From Clostridia bacterium (GTDB lineage: Bacteria > Bacillota > Clostridia > Lachnospirales > Lachnospiraceae), in assembly GCA_910574255.1 (NCBI GenBank), contig CAJTAK010000016.1, forward strand, positions 47,523-111,522: a stretch of DNA of 64,000 nucleotides. Direction: 5' to 3'. The notes under the pieces are model-generated. The model had not been told where the DNA came from and ran no database searches. It was given only the letters and a program-made list of their open reading frames with translations. This document shows, piece after piece, positions 24,202 through 32,767 of the stretch. Made by a program: the position numbers and the translations under genes. The first letter of the stretch is position 1; the number at the start of each line of letters is the position of its first letter.

Positions 24202-24253
24202 GGTTTTTGTGGCTCAATGTGGTGATTGGGCATAGGATGGTATGGGGGTGGAC

Positions 24254-24469
24254 GGCTCCGAGACAGGCCGGGCGCTGAGAATTTTCCATATCCTGTGTTC
24301 GGACAGTTTGTTCGACATCAGTCTGCTCCTGGTGGACTTTGTATTTAGGGATTTTGATGGCTTCGCCTGGAAATTTCTTGCACAAAGTTCGCCAGTATCA
24401 GACAGAAGTCGCCAAACAGCCGGACACTGGATATAGGAAAATCCTCAGCGCCCGGCCTGTCTCGGAGCC
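24254..24469. repeat. Long palindromic repeat, copy 2 (right of the two-component system)
   Basis: The arms at 24254-24310 and 24413-24469 are about 57 bases each and nearly perfect complements, from GGCTCCGAGACAGGCCGGGC inward to TTCGGACAGTTTG. The middle keeps pairing (CTGGTGGACTTTGT with ACAAAGTTCGCCAG). The core from TTTTCCATATCC to GGATATAGGAAAA is shared with copy 1, while the outer stem is different. It fills the gap between the kinase and the dipeptidase genes. Confidence 0.7.
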
Positions 24470-24521
24470 TGGTTGTTGAAAGAAGTTTTATTATATTTTG
24501 ATTGTGAAGGAGAGATTGGCT

Positions 24522-25562
24522 GTGGAAGAGGTTTTGTTGGAATGGGCGAAAGCCATACATAAGGAGAATCCGGTGGTGGATGCGCATCTGGATCTGGCGG
24601 CGGAGGTGTATAGCCGGAGACTGTATGGGGAGAGGGATGTGGTGGAGCGGCGGTATCTTACGGATTTTTTGGAAGCTGGGGTGAATGTTTGTGTTTCTTC
24701 GGTGTTTGTGTCCGGTAGGGATCTGCCGGAGAAGGGGCTTCATGTGGCTATGGGGCAGATTGCGGCGCTTCGGGAGGATTTGGAGCCGGTTCGGGATGTG
24801 ATTTGTGTTGTGACGAATCGGGAGGAATTGGAGACGGCTTTGGGGGAGGGGAGGATTGCGGTCCTTTTGTCTTTGGAGGGGCTTGATCCGGTTGGGACGG
24901 ATTTGTATCTGCTTCGGGCTTTTTATGATCTGGGGGTCAGGGGAGCCGGACTTACCTGGAGCCGGCCCAATGCTTTTGCCAGAGGATGCTGTAAGGCGGG
25001 AGAGATGCTGGAGATTCGTGGGGGGCTTACGGAGCTTGGACGGGAGGCTGTGGCGAAGCTGGAGGAGCTTGGGATGTATGTGGATGTGAGCCATTTGAAT
25101 AATGATGGGTTTGCGGATGTGCTGGGGTGTGCAAGGAGGCCCTTTGTTGCCAGCCATTCGGATGCTTGGAGTGTGCATGAGAATTATCGGAATCTGCGGG
25201 ATGATCAGATTGGGGCTTTGGCGGCTCGTGGGGGCGTGATTGGGGTGAATGTCTGTGGGACCATTGCCGGAGCTGCAATCTATCCCAGGGAGCAGGCGGT
25301 GGAGTGTCTCTGCCGGCATGTGGAGCATCTTGTGTCTGTGGCCGGGGAGGAGCATGTGGGCTTTGGGTTTGATCTGTGCAATGGGCTTTCGGCTTCTGTG
25401 CCAAGGCTTGATTTTCAGGTGGAGGAGGATGATCTTTTGCTGAATCACAGGGAGATGCTGACGCTTAGTGCTGCGCTTTTGGGGCGGGGGATGTCGGAGG
25501 ATACGCTTGTTGGGGTGATTGGGGGGAATTTTCTTCGGTATTTTCGGACTGTGCTTTCGTAG
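24522..25562 (+). CDS. Membrane-dipeptidase family (M19) metallopeptidase
   Basis: About 346 residues. The binuclear zinc site of M19 (renal dipeptidase) is complete: VDAHLD, LSLEGLD, YVDVSHLN and VASHSDAWSVHENYRN. Members hydrolyse dipeptides, some with D-residues or beta-lactam-like bonds. The start is uncertain. I took the GTG 9 bases after AAGGAG; TTG codons at 24498 and 24516 are alternatives with poor spacing. It follows the two-component system across the palindromic repeat, and its GGG/GTG-heavy codon choice differs slightly from neighbours. Confidence 0.85.
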   Translation: MEEVLLEWAKAIHKENPVVDAHLDLAAEVYSRRLYGERDVVERRYLTDFLEAGVNVCVSSVFVSGRDLPEKGLHVAMGQIAALREDLEPVRDVICVVTNREELETALGEGRIAVLLSLEGLDPVGTDLYLLRAFYDLGVRGAGLTWSRPNAFARGCCKAGEMLEIRGGLTELGREAVAKLEELGMYVDVSHLNNDGFADVLGCARRPFVASHSDAWSVHENYRNLRDDQIGALAARGGVIGVNVCGTIAGAAIYPREQAVECLCRHVEHLVSVAGEEHVGFGFDLCNGLSASVPRLDFQVEEDDLLLNHREMLTLSAALLGRGMSEDTLVGVIGGNFLRYFRTVLS

Positions 25563-25780
25563 ATTGGGGGCTGGTATCTGCGGAGTGCTTTGCGTTTTAT
25601 TTTGACGTAATCTGGGGAAATATTCAAAATAAAAGAATGTGAAAGTGACAGGCACAGGGCATAACGGTACGCCGGTACAACGTCTTAACCACATAAGGGC
25701 TTGTGCGAGGGAGATTATGAACGGGGGGATTATTTACATTTAGACATTGATGGCGGTAGAGAGAAATCTTTGCCGCTTTT
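25563..25780. other. Junction region before the AT-rich accessory segment
   Basis: No gene is called here. A short open frame (HNGTPVQRLNHIRACAR up to the TAG near 25742) has coding-like character and may be the remnant of a lost gene. Base composition changes here, from the GC-richer dipeptidase gene to AT-rich genes. No insertion sequence or direct repeat is visible. Confidence 0.35.
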
Positions 25781-25782
25781 TA

Positions 25783-25830
25783 TTGATTTTCGGACGCATG
25801 TGTCGTATAATAATTTCAGACACATGTGTC
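25783..25830 (+). promoter_or_regulatory. Promoter and twin operators of the TetR gene
   Basis: TTGATT (25783-25788), 17-base spacer, TATAAT (25806-25811). The palindrome GACGCATGTGTC (25793-25804) fills the spacer and a perfect GACACATGTGTC (25819-25830) lies just past the start point. The 26-base centre spacing and the position over the promoter fit self-repression by the TetR protein. Confidence 0.7.
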
Positions 25831-25847
25831 GGGAAGTTGGATTGCTT

Positions 25848-26450
25848 ATGAATAAAAGAGGACAGGAAACACGGAAACATATAAAGAAATGTGCATGCTC
25901 TTTATTTGCAGAAAAAGGTTTTAAACAAGTGACAATGAAGGATATCTGCGATGTGGCGAAATTAAGCAGAGGCGGGTTGTATTGCCATTACGAAAGCACA
26001 CGTCAAATCTTTCAGGAGATTATTGATGATATGACCAGTGAGCAGGAGAATGAGATTGATTTAAGAATAGAACAAAATTGCTCGGCAGTAACTATTTTGG
26101 ATGAAATGTTAAACAAGTATGAGAATGAAATGCTTGACAGCCAATCTTCATTAAGCATAGCAATATATGAATATTTTAGCATTCGTGATATTGCAAATCA
26201 AAGTAATACGTTATATGAACAATATTTAATTTCAGAAAATACATGGAAGAAGCTAATACAATACGGGATAGACAGGCATGAATTTAATGAGGTGGATATT
26301 TCCGCAGTATTCGATTTGATTGTGTTTTCGTATCAAGGGGTAAGGATGTACAGTAAACTTATGCCTGTGGATAAAGCAACACCTTCCGGAATAATAAAAG
26401 AAATAAGAAAAATATTAGTGAAAAGGGGCAGTAACAGCGATACTGTTTAA
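25848..26450 (+). CDS. TetR family transcriptional regulator
   Basis: 200 residues. The N-terminal helix-turn-helix (RKHIKKCACSLFAEKGFKQV, MKDICDVAKLSRGGLYCHYES) is typical; the C-terminal ligand domain is unrecognised. The upstream in-frame extension to 25701 runs through the operators, so the ATG at 25848 is the start even though its ribosome site is weak. The gene is AT-rich. The metallo-beta-lactamase-fold gene follows after 57 bases and is the likely target. Confidence 0.88.
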   Translation: MNKRGQETRKHIKKCACSLFAEKGFKQVTMKDICDVAKLSRGGLYCHYESTRQIFQEIIDDMTSEQENEIDLRIEQNCSAVTILDEMLNKYENEMLDSQSSLSIAIYEYFSIRDIANQSNTLYEQYLISENTWKKLIQYGIDRHEFNEVDISAVFDLIVFSYQGVRMYSKLMPVDKATPSGIIKEIRKILVKRGSNSDTV

Positions 26451-26507
26451 ATATTTTCACTTGAATTCTTGTTCCTTGCAATGAAGGTAAAAGGTGGTGT
26501 GAAAGAT

Positions 26508-27329
26508 TTGAAATTAAAAATTATTGGCAGCGGCGGTATGTCAATTATTCCCAGTTCATTTTGTAAATGTAAAATTTGTGAAGAAGCCAGACGAAAAGGC
26601 GGCAGGTATGAACGGTTAGGACCAAGCCTATATATTGACGATATAAAAATGTTGATAGACACACCCGAAGATATTGCGGTAGCCTGCAACAGACAAGGAA
26701 TATCGGAAGTGAAACACCTTTCCATTTCCCATAGGGATCCTGACCATGTCAGGGGTATTCGGATTGTTGAAAAAATAGGTTGTGACTTCATCAATGGAAC
26801 AAGTATGCCTATTGGCTTTTATGCTCTTCCTGAGGTCATCAAAGATATAAACCAAATGAACCGTGACTGCTTTAAATATTATGGCGACGTTCTTCGCTGT
26901 ATTTCTGTTAGTGAAACATCGCATATAAAAATAGATAATATTGACATAGACTTAATTAACAATAACCCAAGCCGAAACATCACTTTTTATGTTCTGAAAG
27001 AGCATGAAAAAAAGGTTATCTATGCCTGTTGCAATCCGAAACCTTTTGCTCATAATGATTTATATTTTGATGCAGATATTTTGATTATAAGCATGGTTTC
27101 TGATGATGGAGTATTAAATGATGGAACGAAGCTTATGGATACGCCTTTAAAAGATGAAATATTCACTTTGGATGAGGTTATAGAACTGAAAGACTACTAT
27201 CGAATCAAAAAGATTATAGTTACACATATTGATGAAATATGGGGAAAATCATATGGCTATTACAAGGAACTTGAAAAAGAACTTGACAATATTTTATTTG
27301 CTTATGATGGTATGGAAATCATAGTTTGA
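26508..27329 (+). CDS. Metallo-beta-lactamase fold hydrolase (PhnP-like)
   Basis: 273 residues. The fold opens KLKIIGSGG and keeps a cysteine cluster (CKCKICEEARRKG) like that of PhnP-type cyclic phosphodiesterases. The metal motif reads SHRDPDHVRG in place of the classic HxHxDH, and VTHIDE ends the core. So the metal site is modified and activity is uncertain. The TTG start at 26508 was chosen because AAGGTGGTG lies 8 bases upstream; an ATG at 26481 is an alternative. It is the second gene after the TetR regulator and ends at a hairpin terminator. Confidence 0.7.
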   Translation: MKLKIIGSGGMSIIPSSFCKCKICEEARRKGGRYERLGPSLYIDDIKMLIDTPEDIAVACNRQGISEVKHLSISHRDPDHVRGIRIVEKIGCDFINGTSMPIGFYALPEVIKDINQMNRDCFKYYGDVLRCISVSETSHIKIDNIDIDLINNNPSRNITFYVLKEHEKKVIYACCNPKPFAHNDLYFDADILIISMVSDDGVLNDGTKLMDTPLKDEIFTLDEVIELKDYYRIKKIIVTHIDEIWGKSYGYYKELEKELDNILFAYDGMEIIV

Positions 27330-27390
27330 AAAATCCAGGAGAAGTTTCATTTGGCAGAAGAAGCAGCTAAAATGTATTTGTAAGCATTAC

Positions 27391-27426
27391 AGGCAGAGCA
27401 TACAATGATGTTCTGCCTTATTTGTC
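27391..27426 (+). terminator. Terminator after the PhnP-like gene
   Basis: AGGCAGAGCAT pairs with ATGTTCTGCCT, followed by TATTTG. The distance from the stop is about 60 bases. Confidence 0.5.
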
Positions 27427-27523
27427 TGAATCATATTTGACGAATTTACGCACTTTGGTATGTTATGGAGAAGCATATGTATATTTAATAAAAATTTAAG
27501 CATGCCGCCTGCTATGGCAGCGG

Positions 27524-28288
27524 TTATTTCAAAACGGGAGGTTGTTTTTCTAACAATTTCAAAAATCTCTTGTCGTTCATCTGCTCATTTGTAAGATAGC
27601 TGCCGTCTAAAAATAATGCATAGGTAGTAATTGGCGTTGGAGCATTTTGTGCGTCTTCTTTGCTCTGCAAATGAATGGATTTAAATTTGATTGATTTCTC
27701 TTTTGCAATATTTTCGATTATGGGGACATATTTTGCGTTAAACGGGCACTGGCTGGTGTAATACAAGACGTATCCCGTATCTTCAATATGAGGGTGCTTC
27801 GCACATTCTTTGAATTTGGGCGAGAAAGCATTTTCTGCAAAAGGCAAATGCCATAGCTGAATACCGTTATCTGCCTCATCACTAATGGCAAAGCCTTTGT
27901 ATTTTAGGAATTTAGGGTCAGCCAGAAATGGTTTTTTCTTTGACGCAGATAAGATGCACAGTCCTTTTTTTCCTTTGCTTTTGCTGTCTTCAATGCAGGC
28001 ATTCAGAAGTTCTGTTGAATAGCCATGTCCTTTGAACGAGCCGGCCACCCATAAACAGTCAATATACATGCAGCCATCTGCGATTATGGGATTCCACGCA
28101 TTTTCAGCGGGAATATATTCAATAAAACACTTTCCACGCTGTTCGCTTTTTAAGAAAACCAAGCCCTCATCAAAACGTTCTTTCAGCCAAATCTTTTTTG
28201 ATGACACTTGAATATCGTTATTGTTTGAAATTGCACAGCATATATGTTCTTTTTCGATATTCTCCTTTGTTACTCTAATATATTCCAT
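27524..28288 (-). CDS. GNAT acetyltransferase with C-terminal YoaP-like domain
   Basis: 254 residues. The first half is a GNAT N-acetyltransferase with the acetyl-CoA loop in VAGSFKGHGYSTELLNAC. The C-terminal part (about 170-254) has the thioredoxin-like CPFNAKYV motif (YYTSQCPFNAKYVPII) typical of YoaP-containing proteins. Such proteins are poorly studied; modification of a small molecule or peptide is likely. It lies in the minus-strand group of the accessory segment, and the lone cysteine in CPF could be redox active. Confidence 0.75.
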   Translation of the reverse strand: MEYIRVTKENIEKEHICCAISNNNDIQVSSKKIWLKERFDEGLVFLKSEQRGKCFIEYIPAENAWNPIIADGCMYIDCLWVAGSFKGHGYSTELLNACIEDSKSKGKKGLCILSASKKKPFLADPKFLKYKGFAISDEADNGIQLWHLPFAENAFSPKFKECAKHPHIEDTGYVLYYTSQCPFNAKYVPIIENIAKEKSIKFKSIHLQSKEDAQNAPTPITTYALFLDGSYLTNEQMNDKRFLKLLEKQPPVLK

Positions 28289-28390
28289 AAGGATACCTCT
28301 GTAAATTTCTGATTTTCCGTTGCTTTATCATAGATCCTTTTTTCCAAATGTGAAAGAGATTTCTTATACTTTCTGTTCATCAAAAAGGAG

Positions 28391-28434
28391 TTTATATCCA
28401 TGCCAATCGGTGGAGTGATTGGCATGGATATAAA
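28391..28434 (-). terminator. Perfect 18-bp hairpin after the zinc-ribbon gene
   Basis: TTTATATCCATGCCAATC (28391-28408) pairs perfectly with GATTGGCATGGATATAAA (28417-28434) around an 8-base loop. On the minus strand ACTCCTTTTTG follows the stem, fitting a terminator 3' of the zinc-ribbon gene. Confidence 0.65.
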
Positions 28435-28465
28435 AAGTAACGAAGCTTGAACAAGGCGGCGGGGA

Positions 28466-28738
28466 TTAGTTTTTCCAACGCTTCAGTGTCGGGAACCATT
28501 CAAGCATGATTTTTCTGGCTTCTTCCTCACTCATATTGGGGTTGGCGGCAGCCATATTTGGTACACATACCTCAATCATTTCTTCCATTGTACCATCGAA
28601 AGTAAACTTGCCGTTTTCAAAACAATACCTGCAATATTCCTCATTTTTGCTGCCATCGGCATTGGTCCCGAACAGTTCATCGGTATCTCCCATAGGCATA
28701 CCGCAACACTGACAAAAGTTTTGATTCATTTCCTTCAT
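28466..28738 (-). CDS. Small zinc-ribbon domain protein
   Basis: 90 residues. Paired cysteines CQCCGMPM and YCRYC form a zinc ribbon of the PF12674 type (putative zinc-ribbon domain), followed by an acidic helix pair ending in EEEARKIMLEWFPTLKRW. These proteins are common in Firmicutes next to small-molecule enzymes and have no proven role. AGAGG lies 5 bases before the ATG. It sits downstream of the alpha/beta hydrolase on the same strand. Confidence 0.75.
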   Translation of the reverse strand: MKEMNQNFCQCCGMPMGDTDELFGTNADGSKNEEYCRYCFENGKFTFDGTMEEMIEVCVPNMAAANPNMSEEEARKIMLEWFPTLKRWKN

Positions 28739-28901
28739 TTTTTACCTCTTTCTTTCTGATGTGCTTAAAGTTACTGTATAGCTGTGCTGCTATGCATTTA
28801 ATTTAACACACATATCTTGACACCTTTTGTCAGGGTTTATTTTTTTATAAATTGCTTGTGTTTGTGCGGCTGAAACACATTTCAAATACCGTTCTTTGTG
28901 T

Positions 28902-29903
28902 TTACTTTAAATATTCATGAAAGAACTGCTCCAGCTTATCAAACGGAATTGCATCTTTTCCACCTCCGTCATACAGGTCAGTATGGACTGTATCGGGAAT
29001 AATCAGCAGCTCTTTGTTGTCAATATATGGATTATTTTTCACCATAGCGGCATATGCATCACGGCTGAAATAGCAGGAGTGGGCATTTTCACCATGCATC
29101 ACCAAAACGGCGCTGCGGATCTCATTGCTGTATTGAAGAATGGGCTGGTTTAAAAAAGACATACATCCAATGGTATTCCAACCTCCGTTGGAATTTAAGG
29201 AACGCTTGTGATAACCACGCTCCGTTTTATAATAATCGTGATAATCCACCACAAAGAAAGGCGCATCCTTCGGAAGCGGATCAACAACACCGCCGCCCAG
29301 TGCATAACTGCCATTTTTATAGTCTGTAATCCGCTGGGCGTTTAAGGCTTTCTTTTTGGCATATCGTGCGTCGGCGGAGTTCTCGGCATCAAAATATCCG
29401 TTGGCATTGACACGGGACATATCATACATTGTGGAGGCAACGGTCGCCTTGATGCGGGTATCCAATGCCGCCGCATTCAAAGCCAGACCGCCCCAGCCGC
29501 AAATACCGATAACACCAATACGTTCCGAATCAACATTTTCCTGTACGGAAAGGAAATCGACTGCCGCCTGAAAGTCTTCGGTATTGATATCCGGAGATGC
29601 CATATATCGGGGCATCCCTCCGCTTTCTCCGGTAAAGGATGGGTCAAATGCAATGGTGAGAAATCCTCTCTCCGCCATTGTCTGTGCGTACAGTCCGGCC
29701 GCCTGTTCTTTGACTGCACCAAAAGGACCGCATATAGCGATAGCAGCCAGTTTGTGGGCAGCTTCTTTCGGCTCATAGAGATCTGCTGCCAGAGTGATAC
29801 CATAACGGTTGGGAAATGTCACCTTATGGTGATTCACCTTTTTGCTTTTGGGGAAAGTCTTATCCCATTCATTTGTTAATTCCAGCTTTGTAATATTTTC
29901 CAT
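28902..29903 (-). CDS. Alpha/beta hydrolase (YcjY-like) with cysteine nucleophile position
   Basis: 333 residues. The alpha/beta fold is clear. The nucleophile elbow reads GICGWGG, so the usual serine is cysteine, as in dienelactone-hydrolase-like and YcjY-type members. MHGENAHS and DTVHTDLYD supply the likely acid and histidine. ICGPFGAVKEQ forms the oxyanion region. The substrate is unknown. It is divergent from a LysR-type gene 119 bases away, the classic regulator-target layout, but that regulator is frameshifted. Confidence 0.75.
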   Translation of the reverse strand: MENITKLELTNEWDKTFPKSKKVNHHKVTFPNRYGITLAADLYEPKEAAHKLAAIAICGPFGAVKEQAAGLYAQTMAERGFLTIAFDPSFTGESGGMPRYMASPDINTEDFQAAVDFLSVQENVDSERIGVIGICGWGGLALNAAALDTRIKATVASTMYDMSRVNANGYFDAENSADARYAKKKALNAQRITDYKNGSYALGGGVVDPLPKDAPFFVVDYHDYYKTERGYHKRSLNSNGGWNTIGCMSFLNQPILQYSNEIRSAVLVMHGENAHSCYFSRDAYAAMVKNNPYIDNKELLIIPDTVHTDLYDGGGKDAIPFDKLEQFFHEYLK

Positions 29904-30021
29904 TTTACATATACCTCTCTTTCTTTTTTGCTCTTTTTGATTATATTCTCTTGTGTTTCATCTCACTAATGGCTATATTTTATATCATGATATGAATTTT
30001 AGGAATATCAAGGGAGGCTAT

Positions 30022-30902
30022 ATGGAACTACGAACCATGAGATACTTTCTTGCGGTGGCAAGAGAAGAAAATATGACACGTGCGGCAGAACTGCTTCACG
30101 TTACCCAGCCTACGCTATCCAAACAATTAAAAATACTGGAAGAGGAACTGGGGAAAAAGCTGTTTACACGCCACAGCTTCAGCATTCAACTTACGGAGGA
30201 AGGTATCTTGCTGCGGAAACGGGCAGAGGATTTGGTGAAAATGGCGGATAAAATTACGACGGAATTTCTTGCATTAGATGATGTTTTAGGCGGGGATGTC
30301 TACTTTGGTCTGGCAGAATCTTACCAGATCAGGCATCTCGCCGGGGCAATTAAGAGATTCAAAGATACTTATCCGGATCTACATTATCATATTACAAGCG
30401 GAGATACGGAACAGGTTACGGAGAAGCTGGACAAGGGCATCATTGATTTCGCTGTGCTGGCACAGGAACCAAATACTGCAAAATACCATTATTTACATTT
30501 CCTGACGCTGATTTGTGGGGAGTTGTCATACCCGCCCACTGTCCTCTGGCGGAAAAAAGAGCTATCTGTGTGGAGGATCTGGTTGGACTTCCCTTGTTTT
30601 GTTCAGAACAGGGCTGGAATCATGATATTTCTAAATGGTGCGGCAGCAATATGGATAAATTACATCTTGAGGGATCGTTTCGTTTGTCCTATAACGGTTC
30701 ACTTTTTGTCAAAGAGGGACTGGGCTATCTTTTAACCTTTAAGCATTTGATTGATACGAATCCTGATAGCGGGCTTGTCTTTCGTCCCCTTACACCAAAA
30801 CTGGAAACAAGTATATATTTAATATGGAAAAAGTATCAGGTTTTTACGCCTATTGCTGAACGGCTGCTTGAAGCATTAAAGTCTGAGTTTTCAGAATCAT
30901 AG
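30022..30902 (+). pseudogene. LysR family regulator, frameshifted
   Basis: The first 160 residues are a normal LysR protein: helix-turn-helix ELRTMRYFLAVAREENMTRAA, VTQPTLSKQLKILE, then the start of the effector domain. After YHYLHF the frame breaks at 30498-30501. Adding one T to the run of three restores FPDAD-WGVVIPAHCPLAEK and the rest of the domain to 30902. A single-base deletion is the simplest reading. The gene starts at the ATG behind GGGAGG, with the palindrome ATATCATGATAT (29982-29993) upstream. A sequencing error is the main alternative. Confidence 0.75.
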
Positions 30903-30939
30903 TCAGGACAAGGCGATAAAAATTTTTTTAGATGCACAG

Positions 30940-31713
30940 TTATAAAAGTGAAAGGAAGTACCGAAGCAGTACTGCCCCGTCTTCCATGCGGATGTCTGCG
31001 TATTCGAAGCACATCCGCTCAGGGTGCCACTGAACGCCCAGGATGGGCAGATGCTCGTGGTACATGGCTTCTATGACGAAGTCATGGCTGTACTGGGCCA
31101 CCAGAAGCCCGTCGCCTACGGTGCCTGCGCCCTGGTGATGGGCGCTGTTGGTTATGGGGGTGCTTCCGTAAAGCCGTTCGGGGAAGGTTCCTCCTGAAGC
31201 TTTTGTGGGGTGGATTTTGTCCCCGTTTTTGCGTATTATGGGCATTTTGTGGCACATGTCCTGTTGGGGAGGGCAGGCTTCCCCTGGTGCGGTATATGCA
31301 TGGACAAGCTGTGAGTGCTCCGGCAAATCCTGGATGATGGTTCCGCCGAAATGGACATTTATGATCTGGAGGCCCTTGCAGATGCCGAGGACGGGTTTTT
31401 CTGCCTGTATAAAGTCTCTGAGGGTCCGAAGCTGAAGGCAATCCAATTGTTCATCAATATCACGGGAGCCCTCGTTTGCAGCTCCGAAAAGGGCAGGAGC
31501 GATGTCCTCGCCGCCGGGAAGAACAAGACCGTCGTAGTCAAAGGGACAGTAGGACAGCCGGGGCAGCGATAGGGGAGGAGCCGTAGGCCTCTGGTCGGAT
31601 GTGTGCCCGGGAGCTTTGGGCGGAAGGGTATCAAAGGAAGCGCCCAGCCTTTGAAAGGCATTCTGATAGTTTAAAGTGGAATCGGCATAACCGGCGATTA
31701 AGAGCTTTTTCAT
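30940..31713 (-). CDS. Gamma-glutamyl-gamma-aminobutyrate hydrolase family (C26) protein
   Basis: 257 residues, a class I glutamine-amidotransferase fold of the PuuD/C26 type. LVLPGGEDI, the nucleophile elbow GICKGLQIINV and HHQGAG and GVQWHPER carry the Cys-His-Glu triad. Most members read GICRG at the elbow, so lysine is a small change. It would hydrolyse gamma-glutamyl compounds. The gene has AAGGAG 7 bases before the ATG and stands alone between the LysR remnant and the exporter operon. Confidence 0.85.
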   Translation of the reverse strand: MKKLLIAGYADSTLNYQNAFQRLGASFDTLPPKAPGHTSDQRPTAPPLSLPRLSYCPFDYDGLVLPGGEDIAPALFGAANEGSRDIDEQLDCLQLRTLRDFIQAEKPVLGICKGLQIINVHFGGTIIQDLPEHSQLVHAYTAPGEACPPQQDMCHKMPIIRKNGDKIHPTKASGGTFPERLYGSTPITNSAHHQGAGTVGDGLLVAQYSHDFVIEAMYHEHLPILGVQWHPERMCFEYADIRMEDGAVLLRYFLSLL

Positions 31714-31942
31714 GGGAGATCTCCTTATGTAATGCTTTTGGGACTGATGCTAAAAACAGGTTTTAATAAAATATATGAAAAAATATGAAGAAAAAGACGA
31801 GCCGTTTTCGTTATATTAGATGAACCTTCTCATAAATTTTGGTAATAAGAGCTTTTAGGAAAACACTTTGGAAATGAAGAAATAGAGAAATAAAACTTAA
31901 GATTTTATGAATCCTATTGATCTTATGACTGGATGTGTTATT

Positions 31943-31960
31943 GTATTATTCAAGTAATAC
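31943..31960. promoter_or_regulatory. Palindrome in the 31.7-32.1 kb intergenic region
   Basis: GTATTATTCAAGTAATAC is a palindrome with 6-base arms GTATTA/TAATAC. It lies between divergent genes in a 358-base AT-rich gap and may be an operator for the exporter operon; no regulator gene is adjacent. Confidence 0.4.
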
Positions 31961-31981
31961 ATAAGGGAAATGATTGAAAAA

Positions 31982-32067
31982 ATTTACGGAACCGGAAACA
32001 GTATCTCTTTTCGGTTAGGTTAGGGTGTAGCGAAAAGGGATTACGGAACTGTAATAAGAAAGGGGAG
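31982..32067 (+). repeat. GGAACT-box leader element, copy before the exporter operon
   Basis: The left box is TTTACGGAACCGGAAACAG. A hairpin TATCTCTTTTCG/CGAAAAGGGATTA with a short loop follows, then the right box ATTACGGAACTGTAATAAG and the AAGGGGAG of the ATPase gene. The same outer-stem ending (ATTACGGAACTG) occurs at 20.2 kb, but the large apical loop is missing. Confidence 0.6.
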
Positions 32068-32071
32068 CTGT

Positions 32072-32767
32072 ATGAGTGCACTGGTAGAGGTAAGGGATAT
32101 ATGCAAGGTCTACAATCCCGGCGAAAATGAAGTACGGGCATTGGACCATGTAAGCCTTACCATTAACAAGGGAGAATTTGTGGCAATTATCGGGCAGTCC
32201 GGCTCCGGCAAATCCACACTGATGAACATGCTGGGCTGCCTGGATGTTCCAACCTCCGGGAAATATTATCTGAACGGAAAGGATGTTTCCAAGCTTACGG
32301 ATGATGAACAGTCGGATATTCGGAATCTGGAGATTGGATTTATCTTTCAGGGCTTTAATCTGATCAGCAATCTGACTGCCATTGAAAATGTGGAGCTTCC
32401 GCTGATATACCGTGGCGTGGGCAAACGGGAACGGCACAAGCTGGCAGTGGATGCCCTTAAAATCGTGGGCCTTTCCCATCGTCTGAATCACAGACCCAAC
32501 GAAATGTCCGGCGGACAGCAGCAGAGGGTGGCCATTGCCAGAGCAATTGCGGCGAAGCCCCCGGTGATACTGGCCGACGAGCCTACGGGTAATCTGGATT
32601 CGGCCTCCAGCAAGGAGATTTTACAGATTTTAAAAGAACTGTATGTGGGAGGCAGAACGGTGATTCTGATTACCCATGACAACGGCATTGCGGCTCAGGC
32701 AAAACGGGTGATCCGCATTATGGACGGAAAAATCGAATCAGATATGGAAAATGAGGAGAATCAGTAA
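32072..32767 (+). CDS. ABC transporter ATP-binding protein (MacB/LolD type)
   Basis: 231 residues. Walker [10 protein letters not shown], signature [14 protein letters not shown], Walker [14 protein letters not shown] and the H-loop ITHD are intact, and [14 protein letters not shown] opens the family's typical frame. It powers the permease encoded two genes downstream. The stop overlaps the adaptor gene start by one base. AGGGGAG precedes the ATG. Confidence 0.93.
   Translation: MSALVEVRDICKVYNPGENEVRALDHVSLTINKGEFVAIIGQSGSGKSTLMNMLGCLDVPTSGKYYLNGKDVSKLTDDEQSDIRNLEIGFIFQGFNLISNLTAIENVELPLIYRGVGKRERHKLAVDALKIVGLSHRLNHRPNEMSGGQQQRVAIARAIAAKPPVILADEPTGNLDSASSKEILQILKELYVGGRTVILITHDNGIAAQAKRVIRIMDGKIESDMENEENQ

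Noticed and set aside
24345..25694. 449-residue open frame on the minus strand opposite the dipeptidase gene
   Set aside because: Its protein is basic and proline-rich with no known motif, and it mirrors a well-supported M19 gene. GC-rich third positions explain the long antisense frame.
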